Origin: Porphyromonadaceae bacterium | Lineage (GTDB): Bacteria > Bacteroidota > Bacteroidia > Bacteroidales > Porphyromonadaceae | Reading direction: 5' to 3' | DNA: 62,586 nt | NCBI GenBank assembly: GCA_030528555.1 | Contig: JAUMYQ010000010.1 | Span: 1-62,586 of the forward strand | Part shown: one piece after another, positions 55,139-62,586 of the stretch | Layout: each line of letters begins with the position of its first letter | Numbering within the stretch: position 1 is the stretch's first letter | Position numbers and translations under genes: made by a program | Notes under the pieces: generated by a model | What the model was told of the DNA's origin: nothing | What the model saw: the letters and a program-made list of their open reading frames with translations, nothing else | Database searches by the model: none

Positions 55139-57805
55139 CTAAGCGAGGTAGCCGTGCTGGTAGACTTTGGGCTGTATCTTCTGCGCTAGGGTCTGCATGG
55201 CGGAGCGGAGGGCCCCGAGAAGCTCGGTGTAGGTGGGGTCAGAGCTGGAGGCGTTCATCTTACGTTTGCCGTTCTTCTCGGAGAAGCCTTGGAAGTGCGC
55301 CCGAATGTCGTAGTAGGAGGCGTTGGGGTTGGCGTTGGGTTGCGCCATATAGTATCGCCAGAGCGCGCGGCCGGCGGCGAAGACGGCGAGGGCTTCATCG
55401 GAAAACTTAATGGGCTGATGCGTGGCATTGCCCTGCAAAACGGGGTCTGTGACCCCCTCGGGGGTATGGGGGGCGGCTAGCCCCCCTCTGGCGGTCATGC
55501 GTGGCGAGCTGCTGTGTTGGCATCGGGTCTCGGCTTCGGTCACGTACTGAAGTACGCTCCCTTCAGCCTCGCCCTTGCCGCCTTGCATCTCATCCACGCC
55601 TGCCTCGCCATAAGTCCTCGGATTGTCTGAGAATAGGTCGGGGGTGTCGCTGGGGGTGGGGCGCAGCCGTCCGCTGATGTAGTCCGTCATCCAGTGGCTC
55701 TCCATAGCTTCGGGCGCATTGACCTCGTCCTCGCGGAAGGGTATCCAGTGGTTCACGCCCTCGGTACTGGTGATGCGGTTCTGCGTGTGGAAGAGCGTAA
55801 AGGTCAGGCAATCGCTCTGGAACTCCAAGTCCCTACGCCAGCTGTCATTGGGGTAGAGAAATTGGTCTCGGTCGTTCAGCCAATCCGCCTCAATGCAGTA
55901 ACGAACAGCAAAAAAAATTGCTCCGATTTGTATATTAGTAAGAGTAAGAGTAAGAGTAAGAGCATGACTACTATCCCCTATATGATGCTGTATATTGATG
56001 AGGTTTTGGTTCTGAAAGTCGTTACGCCCCGAGTTCATCATCCCGATACCTGAGCTTTCAGGGTCTTTGTTGTCGGAGAGCCAAGAGCCGATCTTCTTAT
56101 GGTTGTCGTGGGCGAATAGACTTTTTTGGGGCTGGGAGGGGTAAGGCAGTCCGTTTTTACCGAAAACATCTGCCACGAATTGCGTGAAGACCTCTTCCTT
56201 TTCCGTGTCCCAGATTTTGAGGCCGATGGGGAACTGCCCCTTGACGTTGTCGAAAGTATCGGCTGGAACCAAAAAAATTTGACCGAGCTTCGCTCGGAAA
56301 TGTTGCCTGAACTTCCGGAAGTTGGGCGCTTGCAGAGTTTTCAACTTTGAAAACTCTGCAATTTTGCATAGAGGAAGTTCGTGGTATATTCTCATTAGAA
56401 ATTGGACAAATAGCTCGGCAATCCCTGCTCCAATCATAGGGCGATACCGTTCGTAGGTCTTGTTGCTAGTGGCTGTTCCTCCTTTATTCTCTCCTGTCCC
56501 TGAGCGTTGCTTGGCATTCCCCGCCTCGGCATAGGGGGGATTGATGTAGATGATGAGCTTACGTCGTTCGTTGGGGTTGGCAATGACCTTGTAGAGGCTG
56601 TCGGGGAGCTTGCCGCCCTCGCTCTGTGGCTTGAAGTCATCGTTGAGGAAGTCGAATTGGAAGACGTGGCTCTCGAGGAGGGCCGCCCCCTGCCTGGCCC
56701 GCTCGTGCATGACCATCACGTCCGCTTGGTCGAGGGTGCTGGCCCAAATGCGGTATTTGTTATTGAGCCCTGCCAGCAAATTGCCCGTGCCAGCGGCACA
56801 GTCCCAGATGTAGTATTCGCTCTGCCAATCGTCCCCAAACTCTAGGGCGAGGTACTCCTGGCTCTTCTCCACCCACTGGCGTGGGGTGAAGTACGCCCCC
56901 TTGCGCTCACGGATGTCCTGAGGCACGAGCAGATCCCTGCGCTCGATGATGTACTCCTGATAGGCCTTGAGAGGCGGACGCTTATACCGCCGCCAAAACT
57001 GCTGATAGGCCTCGATGTGGCGGATGCTGATGGTTGCGTCGAACATTTGCCTGAGGCTCTCCTTGGCAATTTTGTACCCTTGGTTTTGATAGATGACGAA
57101 GAGGTTGTCGCGGATGCTGGTGTCGTCCGAGATGCCCACAGTATCCTTATCATCGACGAAGAGGTCGGCCAGATAAAAGTCGCTGTCGAGGATGCCACTC
57201 TTCTTGAGCGCCTCCCAGTCCACATCGATGATGGGGCGCACGGCCTCGACCCAACGGAGATAGATGGGGAGGAAGTTGTTTTTGTCGATGCGGATCTTCG
57301 CCCCCTCGATGCCTTTGGTTAGGTTGTTCTTGATGAAGAAACGCAGCTCCTCCCCCTCGGTCGCATACCTATATATATAGGCGTTTCGCTTGAGGCTGGC
57401 CTCGATGCGTTCGCGCAGCAGGGCAAACTCTCGGGTGGTGTGGTCGCTCGGGGTAACGAGCCAGTTGAAGTCGTTGAGGTAAAAGACATCCTGCACGCTG
57501 ATATAGGGGACGAAGGCGATCTTCTCGGCATCGAACGCCCCGAGGAAGGGTGGGGGGAGCATGCGATCGAAGGTACGTGCCCGGCCGATAGTGAGGATGA
57601 GCTGGACGAACATCGTGACGACATCCACCCTGCCTGCTTTGGCTTCTGCCCACAGCAGGGGAGCTTGCTCGAAGAGGTGCTGCTGAGCTGGGAAGGCGGC
57701 AAAGTCTATGTTGCCGATGATGGCGGTGGTGTCGAGGTGGGCGAACCATTCGGCCCCGACCTTATTCTTGATTTCTTCCTCACGAAGACCAGCGTAGTAG
57801 AGCAT
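55139..57805 (-). CDS. Large N6-adenine DNA methyltransferase
   Basis: An 888-residue protein with SAM motif I WDCAAGTGNLL (335-344) and catalytic motif INPPYAEAG (NPPY 422-425), preceded by RKGAYFTPRQWV, the usual approach to motif X/I in gamma-type adenine methylases. The 300-residue N-terminal part is not recognised and has no PD-ExK that I can see; the C-terminal part would hold target recognition. No separate nuclease gene is adjacent. Odd points: a GTAAGA hexamer repeat (4 units) encoding LTLTLTLT, and a stretch at about 745-800 that reads like a translated intergenic repeat. It could be an orphan methyltransferase, a type IIG enzyme with an unseen nuclease, or a decayed system. Confidence 0.85.
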   Translation of the reverse strand: MLYYAGLREEEIKNKVGAEWFAHLDTTAIIGNIDFAAFPAQQHLFEQAPLLWAEAKAGRVDVVTMFVQLILTIGRARTFDRMLPPPFLGAFDAEKIAFVPYISVQDVFYLNDFNWLVTPSDHTTREFALLRERIEASLKRNAYIYRYATEGEELRFFIKNNLTKGIEGAKIRIDKNNFLPIYLRWVEAVRPIIDVDWEALKKSGILDSDFYLADLFVDDKDTVGISDDTSIRDNLFVIYQNQGYKIAKESLRQMFDATISIRHIEAYQQFWRRYKRPPLKAYQEYIIERRDLLVPQDIRERKGAYFTPRQWVEKSQEYLALEFGDDWQSEYYIWDCAAGTGNLLAGLNNKYRIWASTLDQADVMVMHERARQGAALLESHVFQFDFLNDDFKPQSEGGKLPDSLYKVIANPNERRKLIIYINPPYAEAGNAKQRSGTGENKGGTATSNKTYERYRPMIGAGIAELFVQFLMRIYHELPLCKIAEFSKLKTLQAPNFRKFRQHFRAKLGQIFLVPADTFDNVKGQFPIGLKIWDTEKEEVFTQFVADVFGKNGLPYPSQPQKSLFAHDNHKKIGSWLSDNKDPESSGIGMMNSGRNDFQNQNLINIQHHIGDSSHALTLTLTLTNIQIGAIFFAVRYCIEADWLNDRDQFLYPNDSWRRDLEFQSDCLTFTLFHTQNRITSTEGVNHWIPFREDEVNAPEAMESHWMTDYISGRLRPTPSDTPDLFSDNPRTYGEAGVDEMQGGKGEAEGSVLQYVTEAETRCQHSSSPRMTARGGLAAPHTPEGVTDPVLQGNATHQPIKFSDEALAVFAAGRALWRYYMAQPNANPNASYYDIRAHFQGFSEKNGKRKMNASSSDPTYTELLGALRSAMQTLAQKIQPKVYQHGYLA
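55536..55585 (+). repeat. Degenerate TCACGTACT repeat, copy 2, inside the methyltransferase gene
   Basis: CTTCGGTCACGTACTGAAGT then ACGCTCCCTTCAGCCTCGCC, related to 45227-45270 and 57901-57945. In frame it encodes GEAEGSVLQYVTEAE. Confidence 0.7.
55938..55961 (+). repeat. GTAAGA hexanucleotide microsatellite in the methyltransferase gene
   Basis: Four perfect units, in frame, encoding Leu-Thr repeats. Copy change alters length by two residues per unit without frameshift. Confidence 0.9.
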
Positions 57806-57900
57806 ATGTTGCAGTTTGTTAGTTGATTTTTTGGGGCTTAAAGGTACAGCTTTTTGCAGTTTGAGATGGATGAGATGCTGTACTTCTTGCAGCGCCTGAG

Positions 57901-57945
57901 CTTAGTTACGTGCTCAAGTGCGCTCCTGTCGCCCTCGGCTTTAGA
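57901..57945 (+). repeat. Degenerate TCACGTACTT repeat, copy 3
   Basis: AGTTACGTGCTCAAGTGCGC then TCCTGTCGCCCTCGGC; the most diverged of the three. Confidence 0.5.
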
Positions 57946-57952
57946 GGCATAG

Positions 57953-57973
57953 CAGATCGCCACGAGGGCAAGC
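57953..57973 (+). repeat. Right imperfect inverted repeat flanking the methyltransferase island
   Basis: CAGATCGCCACGAGGGCAAG+C, the inverted partner (19/21) of 54323-54343. Confidence 0.6.
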
Positions 57974-57987
57974 CCAGGAAAATAGAG

Positions 57988-57995
57988 TACCTTTG
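57988..57995 (+). promoter_or_regulatory. -7 box (TACCTTTG) of the cbiH-cbiC operon
   Basis: Matches TAnnTTTG exactly, 99 bp before the start codon; no exact TTTG at the expected distance. Confidence 0.5.
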
Positions 57996-58094
57996 AACCA
58001 TCTGCAACTAATGGTTTTTAATTGACTAATCGAGCCTTACAGCTGGGCCTAGCACCCTCGAGGCGAGGAGTACATCAAACAAAACGAAGTAAGT

Positions 58095-59510
58095 ATGACC
58101 AAACATAGAATAGTCGTAGCAGGCCTTGGCCCAGGTGGAGCGGAGGACATTACGCCAGCCGTCCTCGAGGCCGTGCGTGGGGCGGATGTAGTCGTGGGCT
58201 ACAAGTATTATTTTCAGTTCATCGAGCCGTATCTGCGCCCTGAGACGGTGTGCGTCGATAGCGGTATGAAGAAGGAGCGTCAGCGTGCCGAGGAGGCTTT
58301 TCGCTATGCTCTTGAGGGTAAGGATGTCTGTGTGATCAGCTCGGGCGATGCTGGCATCTACGGCATGGCCCCACTTATTTATGAGATGAAGCGTGATAAG
58401 GGCTTCGAGGCCGAGCACATAGATATCGAAGTATTGCCTGGCATCAGTGCATTCCAAAAGGCGGCATCACTGCTGGGTTGCCCCCTTGGTCACGACCTCT
58501 GTATCATTAGCCTCTCCGACCTCATGACGTCATGGGCGCGGATAGAGCAGCGCATTACAGCGGCTGCCTCGGCGGACTTCGTGACAGCCATCTACAACCC
58601 CAAGAGCCACGGCCGTTACTGGCAGCTCTATCGCCTTGTAGATATCTTCAAGCAGTACCGTAGCCTCGAGACACCAGTCGGCTACGTACGCCAGGCCGGA
58701 CGAGAGGAGCAGAAGGTGTGCCTGACGACCCTGGGAGAGTTTGACCCCGAGGCGATAGATATGTTCACCATAGTCCTTATAGGTAACTCGCAGAGCTATG
58801 CCTGGGAGGGTCACTTCATCACGCCCCGAGGCTATTACCGCGAGGAGGAAGCTCAGGAGGTGAAGCTCGGGCAGAGCATTATGATCGAGAGCTTTCGTAC
58901 CATCGCCTCGGAGCTTCGAGAGCCCAATGTACCTCTAGATCACAAGTGGGCTCTGCTGCATGCCATACACACTACGGCAGACTTCGACATGGAGCAGGTA
59001 CTCTATACCGACCCTGGGGCTATCCAGACCCTGCATGAGGCCGTCATCTCAAGGAGGCTTAGGACCATTATCACGGACGTGACGATGGTAGTCTCTGGTA
59101 TTCGCAAGGGAGCTCTAGAGCGGCTCGGCATAGAGGCTAAGTGCTATCTGCACGATCCTCGAGTGGCTCCTCTGGCCGAGCAGCATGGTATTACCCGTAC
59201 TCAGGCAGGTATTCGCTTGGCGGTAGAGGAACACCCCGATGCGCTCTTCGCCTTTGGTAATGCTCCAACGGCCCTCATCGAGCTGTGCGACCTGATGCGC
59301 AAGGGCAAGGCTCGACCTCAGGGCATCATCGCTTCGCCCGTGGGCTTCGTCAACGTGTGCGAGTCTAAGCATATGGCTATGAGCTTCAAGTCTACTCCGA
59401 AGGTGGTGGTAGTAGGTCGTAAGGGGGGGAGCAATCTGGCCGCTACGCTGGTGAACTCCATCCTCACGCTCGATGATGCCGAGCAGCTAAGACCAGGGCG
59501 CGATGTCTAG
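58095..59510 (+). CDS. Fused precorrin-3B C17-methyltransferase CbiH/CobJ and precorrin-8X methylmutase CbiC/CobH
   Basis: Residues 1 to about 250 are the SAM-dependent CbiH: MTKHRIVVAGLGPGGAEDIT, VISSGDAGIYGMAPLIYE, VLPGISAFQKAASLLGCPLGHD, TAIYNPKSHGRYWQL. The C-terminal part (about 260-471) is CbiC, which moves the C11 methyl to C12: SFRTIASEL, LLHAIHTTADFDME, ITDVTMVVSGIRKGAL, ASPVGFVNVCESK. The first enzyme contracts the ring; the second is near the end of the ring pathway. The stop overlaps the next gene by 8 bp. Confidence 0.96.
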   Translation: MTKHRIVVAGLGPGGAEDITPAVLEAVRGADVVVGYKYYFQFIEPYLRPETVCVDSGMKKERQRAEEAFRYALEGKDVCVISSGDAGIYGMAPLIYEMKRDKGFEAEHIDIEVLPGISAFQKAASLLGCPLGHDLCIISLSDLMTSWARIEQRITAAASADFVTAIYNPKSHGRYWQLYRLVDIFKQYRSLETPVGYVRQAGREEQKVCLTTLGEFDPEAIDMFTIVLIGNSQSYAWEGHFITPRGYYREEEAQEVKLGQSIMIESFRTIASELREPNVPLDHKWALLHAIHTTADFDMEQVLYTDPGAIQTLHEAVISRRLRTIITDVTMVVSGIRKGALERLGIEAKCYLHDPRVAPLAEQHGITRTQAGIRLAVEEHPDALFAFGNAPTALIELCDLMRKGKARPQGIIASPVGFVNVCESKHMAMSFKSTPKVVVVGRKGGSNLAATLVNSILTLDDAEQLRPGRDV

Positions 59511-60771
59511 CCCAGAGCAAGGCCTGAGCTTCGTTGTCTTAGGCATCAGTGACGAGGGGGCTGGAGAGCTAAGCCCCGAGATCCTCGAGCTTATTGGGGG
59601 CTATCGTGTCTTTAGTGGTGGGCGGCGGCACCATGAGCTAGTGGGGCATCTCCTCCCCGATGGGGCGCAGTGGATAGATGTAACGGTGCCACTCTCTGGG
59701 GTCTTTGAACGGTATCGGGCAGCGGACTGTCCCATCTTCGTTTTTGCCTCGGGTGACCCGCTCTTCTTTGGCTATACTACAACACTGATGCGTGAGTTTC
59801 CTGGTCAGGTAAGACGTACCTTCCCGAGCTTCAATTCGCTCCAACTGCTGGCACATGCCCTCACCCTGCCCTACCATGACATGCGTGTTTGTTCGCTGAC
59901 GGGCCGTCCCTGGCAGGAGTTCGATAGAGCGCTTATCGAGCGTACCGCAAAGCTCGGTGTGCTAACCGATAGGCGCAATACGCCCAGTGCCATTGCCTCT
60001 CGAATGCTGGAGTATGGTTATCGCCATTACCGTATGCACATCGGAGTACGGCTAGGGGGCGAGCGGCAGGAGCTGCACACATTGGCTCTTGAAGAGGTTT
60101 CTGGGCGTACATTCGAGCAGCCCAATTGTATTATCTTAGAGGCGACAGAGCTGATTGACTTTGCCCCACGTCTTGGCATTCCCGAGGGCGAGTTTCATCT
60201 GCTCAACGGACGGGCTAAGATGATTACCAAGATGCCCATCCGGCTGCTTAGCCTCAGTTTGATGGAGCTCCATAGGTGCCGTACCATGTGGGACATAGGC
60301 TTTTGCACGGGGTCGGTGTCTGTGGAGGCAAGGCTTCAGTTTCCCCATCTCAGTATTACGAGCTTCGAAATTCGCGATGAGGGAGATGAGCTGATGACGA
60401 TCAATAGTCGTCGCTTCGGTACCCCAGGCATAGACTACCGCATTGGTGACTTTATGGCGCAAGATATTAGTGCTCTACCCGCTCCAGATGTGGTATTCAT
60501 CGGGGGACATGGAGGCGAGCTTATGGGGTTTCTTAGTAGGCTCACGGGCAAGATGCAGGGCAGGGGACGGATCGTCTTCAACTCTGTCTCCGAGGATACG
60601 CTCGCTCTTTTTCGTGAGTCGGTGGCAGCCGTGGAGTGGCGTATCGATGAGGAAATGAGGATTACTCTAGATGAGCATAATCCTATCACCATATTGAGGG
60701 CTATACCAGGGGGACTATCTCGTAGTGTATCCCCTGGTTTGGAGAGATACTTTAGTAAGGTAAGGAATTAA
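59503..60771 (+). CDS. Precorrin-6Y C5,15-methyltransferase (decarboxylating), CbiE-CbiT fusion (CobL)
   Basis: A 422-residue two-domain enzyme that methylates C5 and C15 and removes the C12 acetate carboxyl. The N-terminal CbiE domain shows LGISDEGAGELSPEILELI, FASGDPLFFGYTTTLM, SFNSLQLLAHAL. The C-terminal CbiT domain is a class I methyltransferase: LHRCRTMWDIGFCTGSVSVEA with the SAM-binding Gly-rich loop, and VFIGGHGGELMGFL. Start GTG/ATG region overlaps cbiH-cbiC by 8 bp; its stop overlaps the next start as TAATG. Confidence 0.95.
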   Translation: MSSPEQGLSFVVLGISDEGAGELSPEILELIGGYRVFSGGRRHHELVGHLLPDGAQWIDVTVPLSGVFERYRAADCPIFVFASGDPLFFGYTTTLMREFPGQVRRTFPSFNSLQLLAHALTLPYHDMRVCSLTGRPWQEFDRALIERTAKLGVLTDRRNTPSAIASRMLEYGYRHYRMHIGVRLGGERQELHTLALEEVSGRTFEQPNCIILEATELIDFAPRLGIPEGEFHLLNGRAKMITKMPIRLLSLSLMELHRCRTMWDIGFCTGSVSVEARLQFPHLSITSFEIRDEGDELMTINSRRFGTPGIDYRIGDFMAQDISALPAPDVVFIGGHGGELMGFLSRLTGKMQGRGRIVFNSVSEDTLALFRESVAAVEWRIDEEMRITLDEHNPITILRAIPGGLSRSVSPGLERYFSKVRN

Positions 60772-61115
60772 TGATGATAAAATATCGAGATGATATGAAT
60801 GCAATGGCAAACTCTGAGGAGCTGAAGTCCGTTTTCATTAGTTATAATCAGGCCTATCATGAGCTCGTGTTGCGCATATTGCGTCAGCAGGGTGTCAAGG
60901 GTTATACATCGTGGAGCGAGGTGCATGGACAGGGTAGCCGAGGTGGAGAGCCACATTTGGGGTCGCATGCTTGGCCAACGGTCAACTCTGCCTTACTCTC
61001 CATCGTTCCAGCAGGCAAGGTCGTATCGCTGCTGGAACAGTTGCGAGAGTTGGATGAGGCAACGCCCGAACAAGGGCTTCGTGCCTTTGTGTGGAGTATA
61101 GAGCAAACGATCTAG
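60771..61115 (+). CDS. PII-like small protein in the cbi operon
   Basis: A 114-residue protein coupled to cbiE-cbiT by a TAATG overlap; start could also be 60774 or later Met codons. The core (KSVFISYNQAYHELVLRILR, GYTSWSEVHGQGSRGGEPHL, SALLSIVPAGKVVSLLEQLREL) follows a ferredoxin-like beta-alpha-beta pattern and the mid-chain Gly/Ser/Arg-rich stretch resembles the T-loop of PII-superfamily proteins. PII-like proteins often sense a small ligand or metal and control a neighbouring transporter or enzyme; a role in cobalt or corrin supply is only suggested by context. Confidence 0.65.
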   Translation: MMIKYRDDMNAMANSEELKSVFISYNQAYHELVLRILRQQGVKGYTSWSEVHGQGSRGGEPHLGSHAWPTVNSALLSIVPAGKVVSLLEQLRELDEATPEQGLRAFVWSIEQTI

Positions 61116-61116
61116 G

Positions 61117-62415
61117 GTGTATAGAGTATTCTCAAGTCAGGGGTTCGGATCTAGGGGGATATTTCTCTTAGTTCTGATCGCTTTTGGGGCTTGTTCTCGT
61201 CAGACCTTTGCTCAAGAAGTCGGAGACCTTCCCCTCGCTCAGAGGCGGAGCGACTCGGTTGTGGCTCGATATCTTGATAGCCTTGGCTTCCGTCTCAGGG
61301 GGCAGAATGAGGTGGAGCTACTGCTGAGTGGGCAGCAGAAGTTTGATCGCCTCTTTGCCTCCCTTCGCGAGGCAAAGAGGCACATCCATTTGGAGTACTT
61401 CAACTTTCGCAATGATTCGATCTCCCGAGAGCTTTTTGATATTCTCGAAGACCGAGCTCGTCAAGGCGTGGAGGTGCGTATCCTATTTGATGCCTTTGGC
61501 AACTGCTCCAACAACCGTCCGCTCAAAAAGCCACACCTCGAACTGTTGCGCGCCCGAGGTGTGGAGATAGTGAAGTTTGATCCTATCACATTTCCCTATA
61601 TCAATCATGCTCAGAGCCGAGACCATCGTAAAATAGCCGTCATCGATGGCCTGGTAGGCTATGTTGGGGGGATGAATGTGGCGGACTATTACATTAAAGG
61701 TTTGCCCAAGATCGGCCCTTGGTACGATGCACATCTGAGGTTTGAGGGTGAGGCTGTGGCCGACCTGCAGCGTATATTTCTCTCTACATGGAATGCCGAG
61801 ACTAAGCAGTGCGTCTCAGGTGAGTTTTATTTCCCCCCGTATCTGCCACAGCCCGATACTTCGCTCATGGTGCCTATGACGATCGTAGACCGAGAGCCAC
61901 GCAAATCTCCCGATGCCATCAAAGAGGCCTATGCAAAAGCTATTTCTTCAGCTCAGCAACGTGTGCGCATTATCAATCCTTATTTCGTCCCCACAACCTC
62001 TATTAATAAGGCGATTAAGCACGCTATCCGACAGGGGGTTCAGGTACAGATCATGGTGCCAGCCAAGTCCGATATTCCTTTTACGCCCGATGCCATGCTG
62101 CATAAGCTTCGCCGTTTTTCCAAGCGAGGTGTCGAGGTGCTACTCTATGAAGGGGGCTTCCATCACTCTAAGGTCATGACGGTGGATAGCCTATTCGCCA
62201 CCGTTGGGTCAGCTAACCTTAATAGTCGGAGTTTGCGCTACGATTATGAGACGAATGCCTTCGTTTTTGATCAGAGGCTGACGGCAGAGCTAGACACAAT
62301 GTTTATGACAGATAGGGCATTTTGTGTGCCGATGAATGACGACTATTGGCGTAAGCGCAGTCTCTGGCGCAAGGCTGTTGGTTGGTTCGCCAACCTTTTT
62401 ACTCCTTTCCTCTAG
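61117..62415 (+). CDS. Cardiolipin synthase-like phospholipase D family protein
   Basis: Two HKD motifs, QSRDHRKIAVIDG (about 170) and GFHHSKVMTVDS (about 345), each followed by the family's GS/GN-type residues (GGMNVADYY, GSANLNSRSL), support transfer of phosphatidyl groups to make cardiolipin. Start is GTG at 61117, 1 bp after the previous stop. Unlike ClsA it has no pair of N-terminal membrane helices but a signal-like stretch (FLLVLIAFGACSRQTFAQ) with a possible lipobox FGAC, placing the enzyme outside the inner membrane. It could be a secreted PLD-like enzyme rather than a true synthase. Confidence 0.88.
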   Translation: MYRVFSSQGFGSRGIFLLVLIAFGACSRQTFAQEVGDLPLAQRRSDSVVARYLDSLGFRLRGQNEVELLLSGQQKFDRLFASLREAKRHIHLEYFNFRNDSISRELFDILEDRARQGVEVRILFDAFGNCSNNRPLKKPHLELLRARGVEIVKFDPITFPYINHAQSRDHRKIAVIDGLVGYVGGMNVADYYIKGLPKIGPWYDAHLRFEGEAVADLQRIFLSTWNAETKQCVSGEFYFPPYLPQPDTSLMVPMTIVDREPRKSPDAIKEAYAKAISSAQQRVRIINPYFVPTTSINKAIKHAIRQGVQVQIMVPAKSDIPFTPDAMLHKLRRFSKRGVEVLLYEGGFHHSKVMTVDSLFATVGSANLNSRSLRYDYETNAFVFDQRLTAELDTMFMTDRAFCVPMNDDYWRKRSLWRKAVGWFANLFTPFL

Positions 62416-62586
62416 GCTAGGGAAAAGCCTTGATATAGCTTTTTGTGCTCGGTCTTGCTTGAGAGCTGTCTCAGTTTTCAGGCTATATTGTTCGTTTGTG
62501 TCGCGAATTGTAGGGCTTTATGGAGTATTTGTCACAACTTTTTCTCTCATTTAAGTTTCTGGTTATTTGCTGTTTGTTGATTTTGT
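62416..62586. other. End of window, no gene seen
   Basis: A weak AGGCT-AGGGAAA-AGCCT hairpin (62414-62430) may terminate the preceding gene; the rest shows nothing supportable. Confidence 0.4.

Larger units (their letters stand above)
57806..58094. other. Divergent intergenic region between the methyltransferase and cbiH-cbiC
   Basis: Holds a third TCACGTACTT-like repeat (57901-57945), the right inverted repeat (57953-57973) and a -7 box TACCTTTG (57988-57995) that probably serves cbiH-cbiC. I see no cobalamin riboswitch. Confidence 0.55.

Noticed and set aside
57806-58094. Cobalamin riboswitch upstream of cbiH-cbiC
   Set aside because: The expected GCCACTG and B12-box motifs are missing; GCCACGAGGGC there belongs to the inverted repeat.
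1-62586. CRISPR arrays, rRNA operons, transposase or integrase genes
   Set aside because: No regularly spaced repeats with unique spacers, no rRNA sequence, and no DDE, HUH or tyrosine-recombinase protein were seen in any frame.

Overview
The window looks like chromosomal DNA of a Bacteroidota bacterium, most likely a Porphyromonas or close relative. The reasons are: promoters of the TTTG-N19to21-TAnnTTTG type; a SusC/SusD (RagA/RagB-like) pair; a secreted glycosidase with a type IX secretion C-terminal domain; a long Bacteroidota-type S16; and fused cbi genes as known from Porphyromonas. The species assignment is inference.

Layout. 1-1188 is the end of a GT4 glycosyltransferase starting in a heptanucleotide repeat. 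1253-22.7k is almost all minus strand: clpB, a lamin-tail protein, rplY, an envelope operon (amidase-SPOR, MCE/MlaD, NAD epimerase, comF), hemB, a lipoprotein, an Oar-like TonB receptor, rpsP, an amidase cut by an in-frame amber codon, tRNA-Asn, a GT32 glycosyltransferase, der and era. 23.0-30.5k holds pyruvoyl-dependent arginine decarboxylase, a 2-hydroxyacid dehydrogenase and a tripartite RND efflux operon. 31.1-32.8k is a compact cassette (HU-like protein, lipoprotein with C-terminal membrane helix, T7-lysozyme-like amidase, small two-helix membrane protein) that looks like a domesticated phage lysis module. 34.2-45.1k is a SusC/SusD/surface lipoprotein/GH85 locus, probably for host N-glycan harvesting; its susC carries a G10 tract. 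45.9-49.9k has a nitroreductase, tRNA-Arg, tRNA-Gln and ppc. 50.4-61.1k is the anaerobic-type corrin ring pathway as four fused proteins (CbiJ-CbiD, CbiG-CbiF, CbiH-CbiC, CbiE-CbiT) plus a PII-like protein. The two divergent halves are separated by an insertion (about 54.3-58.0k) with a large adenine methyltransferase and a tandem pair of tiny genes. A cardiolipin-synthase-like protein closes the window.

The most interesting part is the tandem pair at 54.41-55.13k. Two 344-bp units, offset by exactly 370 bp, each have a perfect minus-strand promoter, a structured leader of about 175 nt, an unusually strong Shine-Dalgarno and a 31-codon ORF for a hydrophobic peptide. In each unit the 5' end of the leader can pair with that unit's own start-codon region by 9 bp, a bulged U and 4 bp. 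Eight of the 13 pairs differ between units and every change is compensated. Further stems also covary. This resembles the self-sequestering mRNAs of type I toxin-antitoxin loci and I do not recognise it as a described family.

Other points: about 100-bp hairpin repeats in four intergenic regions, a second degenerate repeat family that enters the methyltransferase gene, and imperfect inverted repeats at the edges of the insertion.
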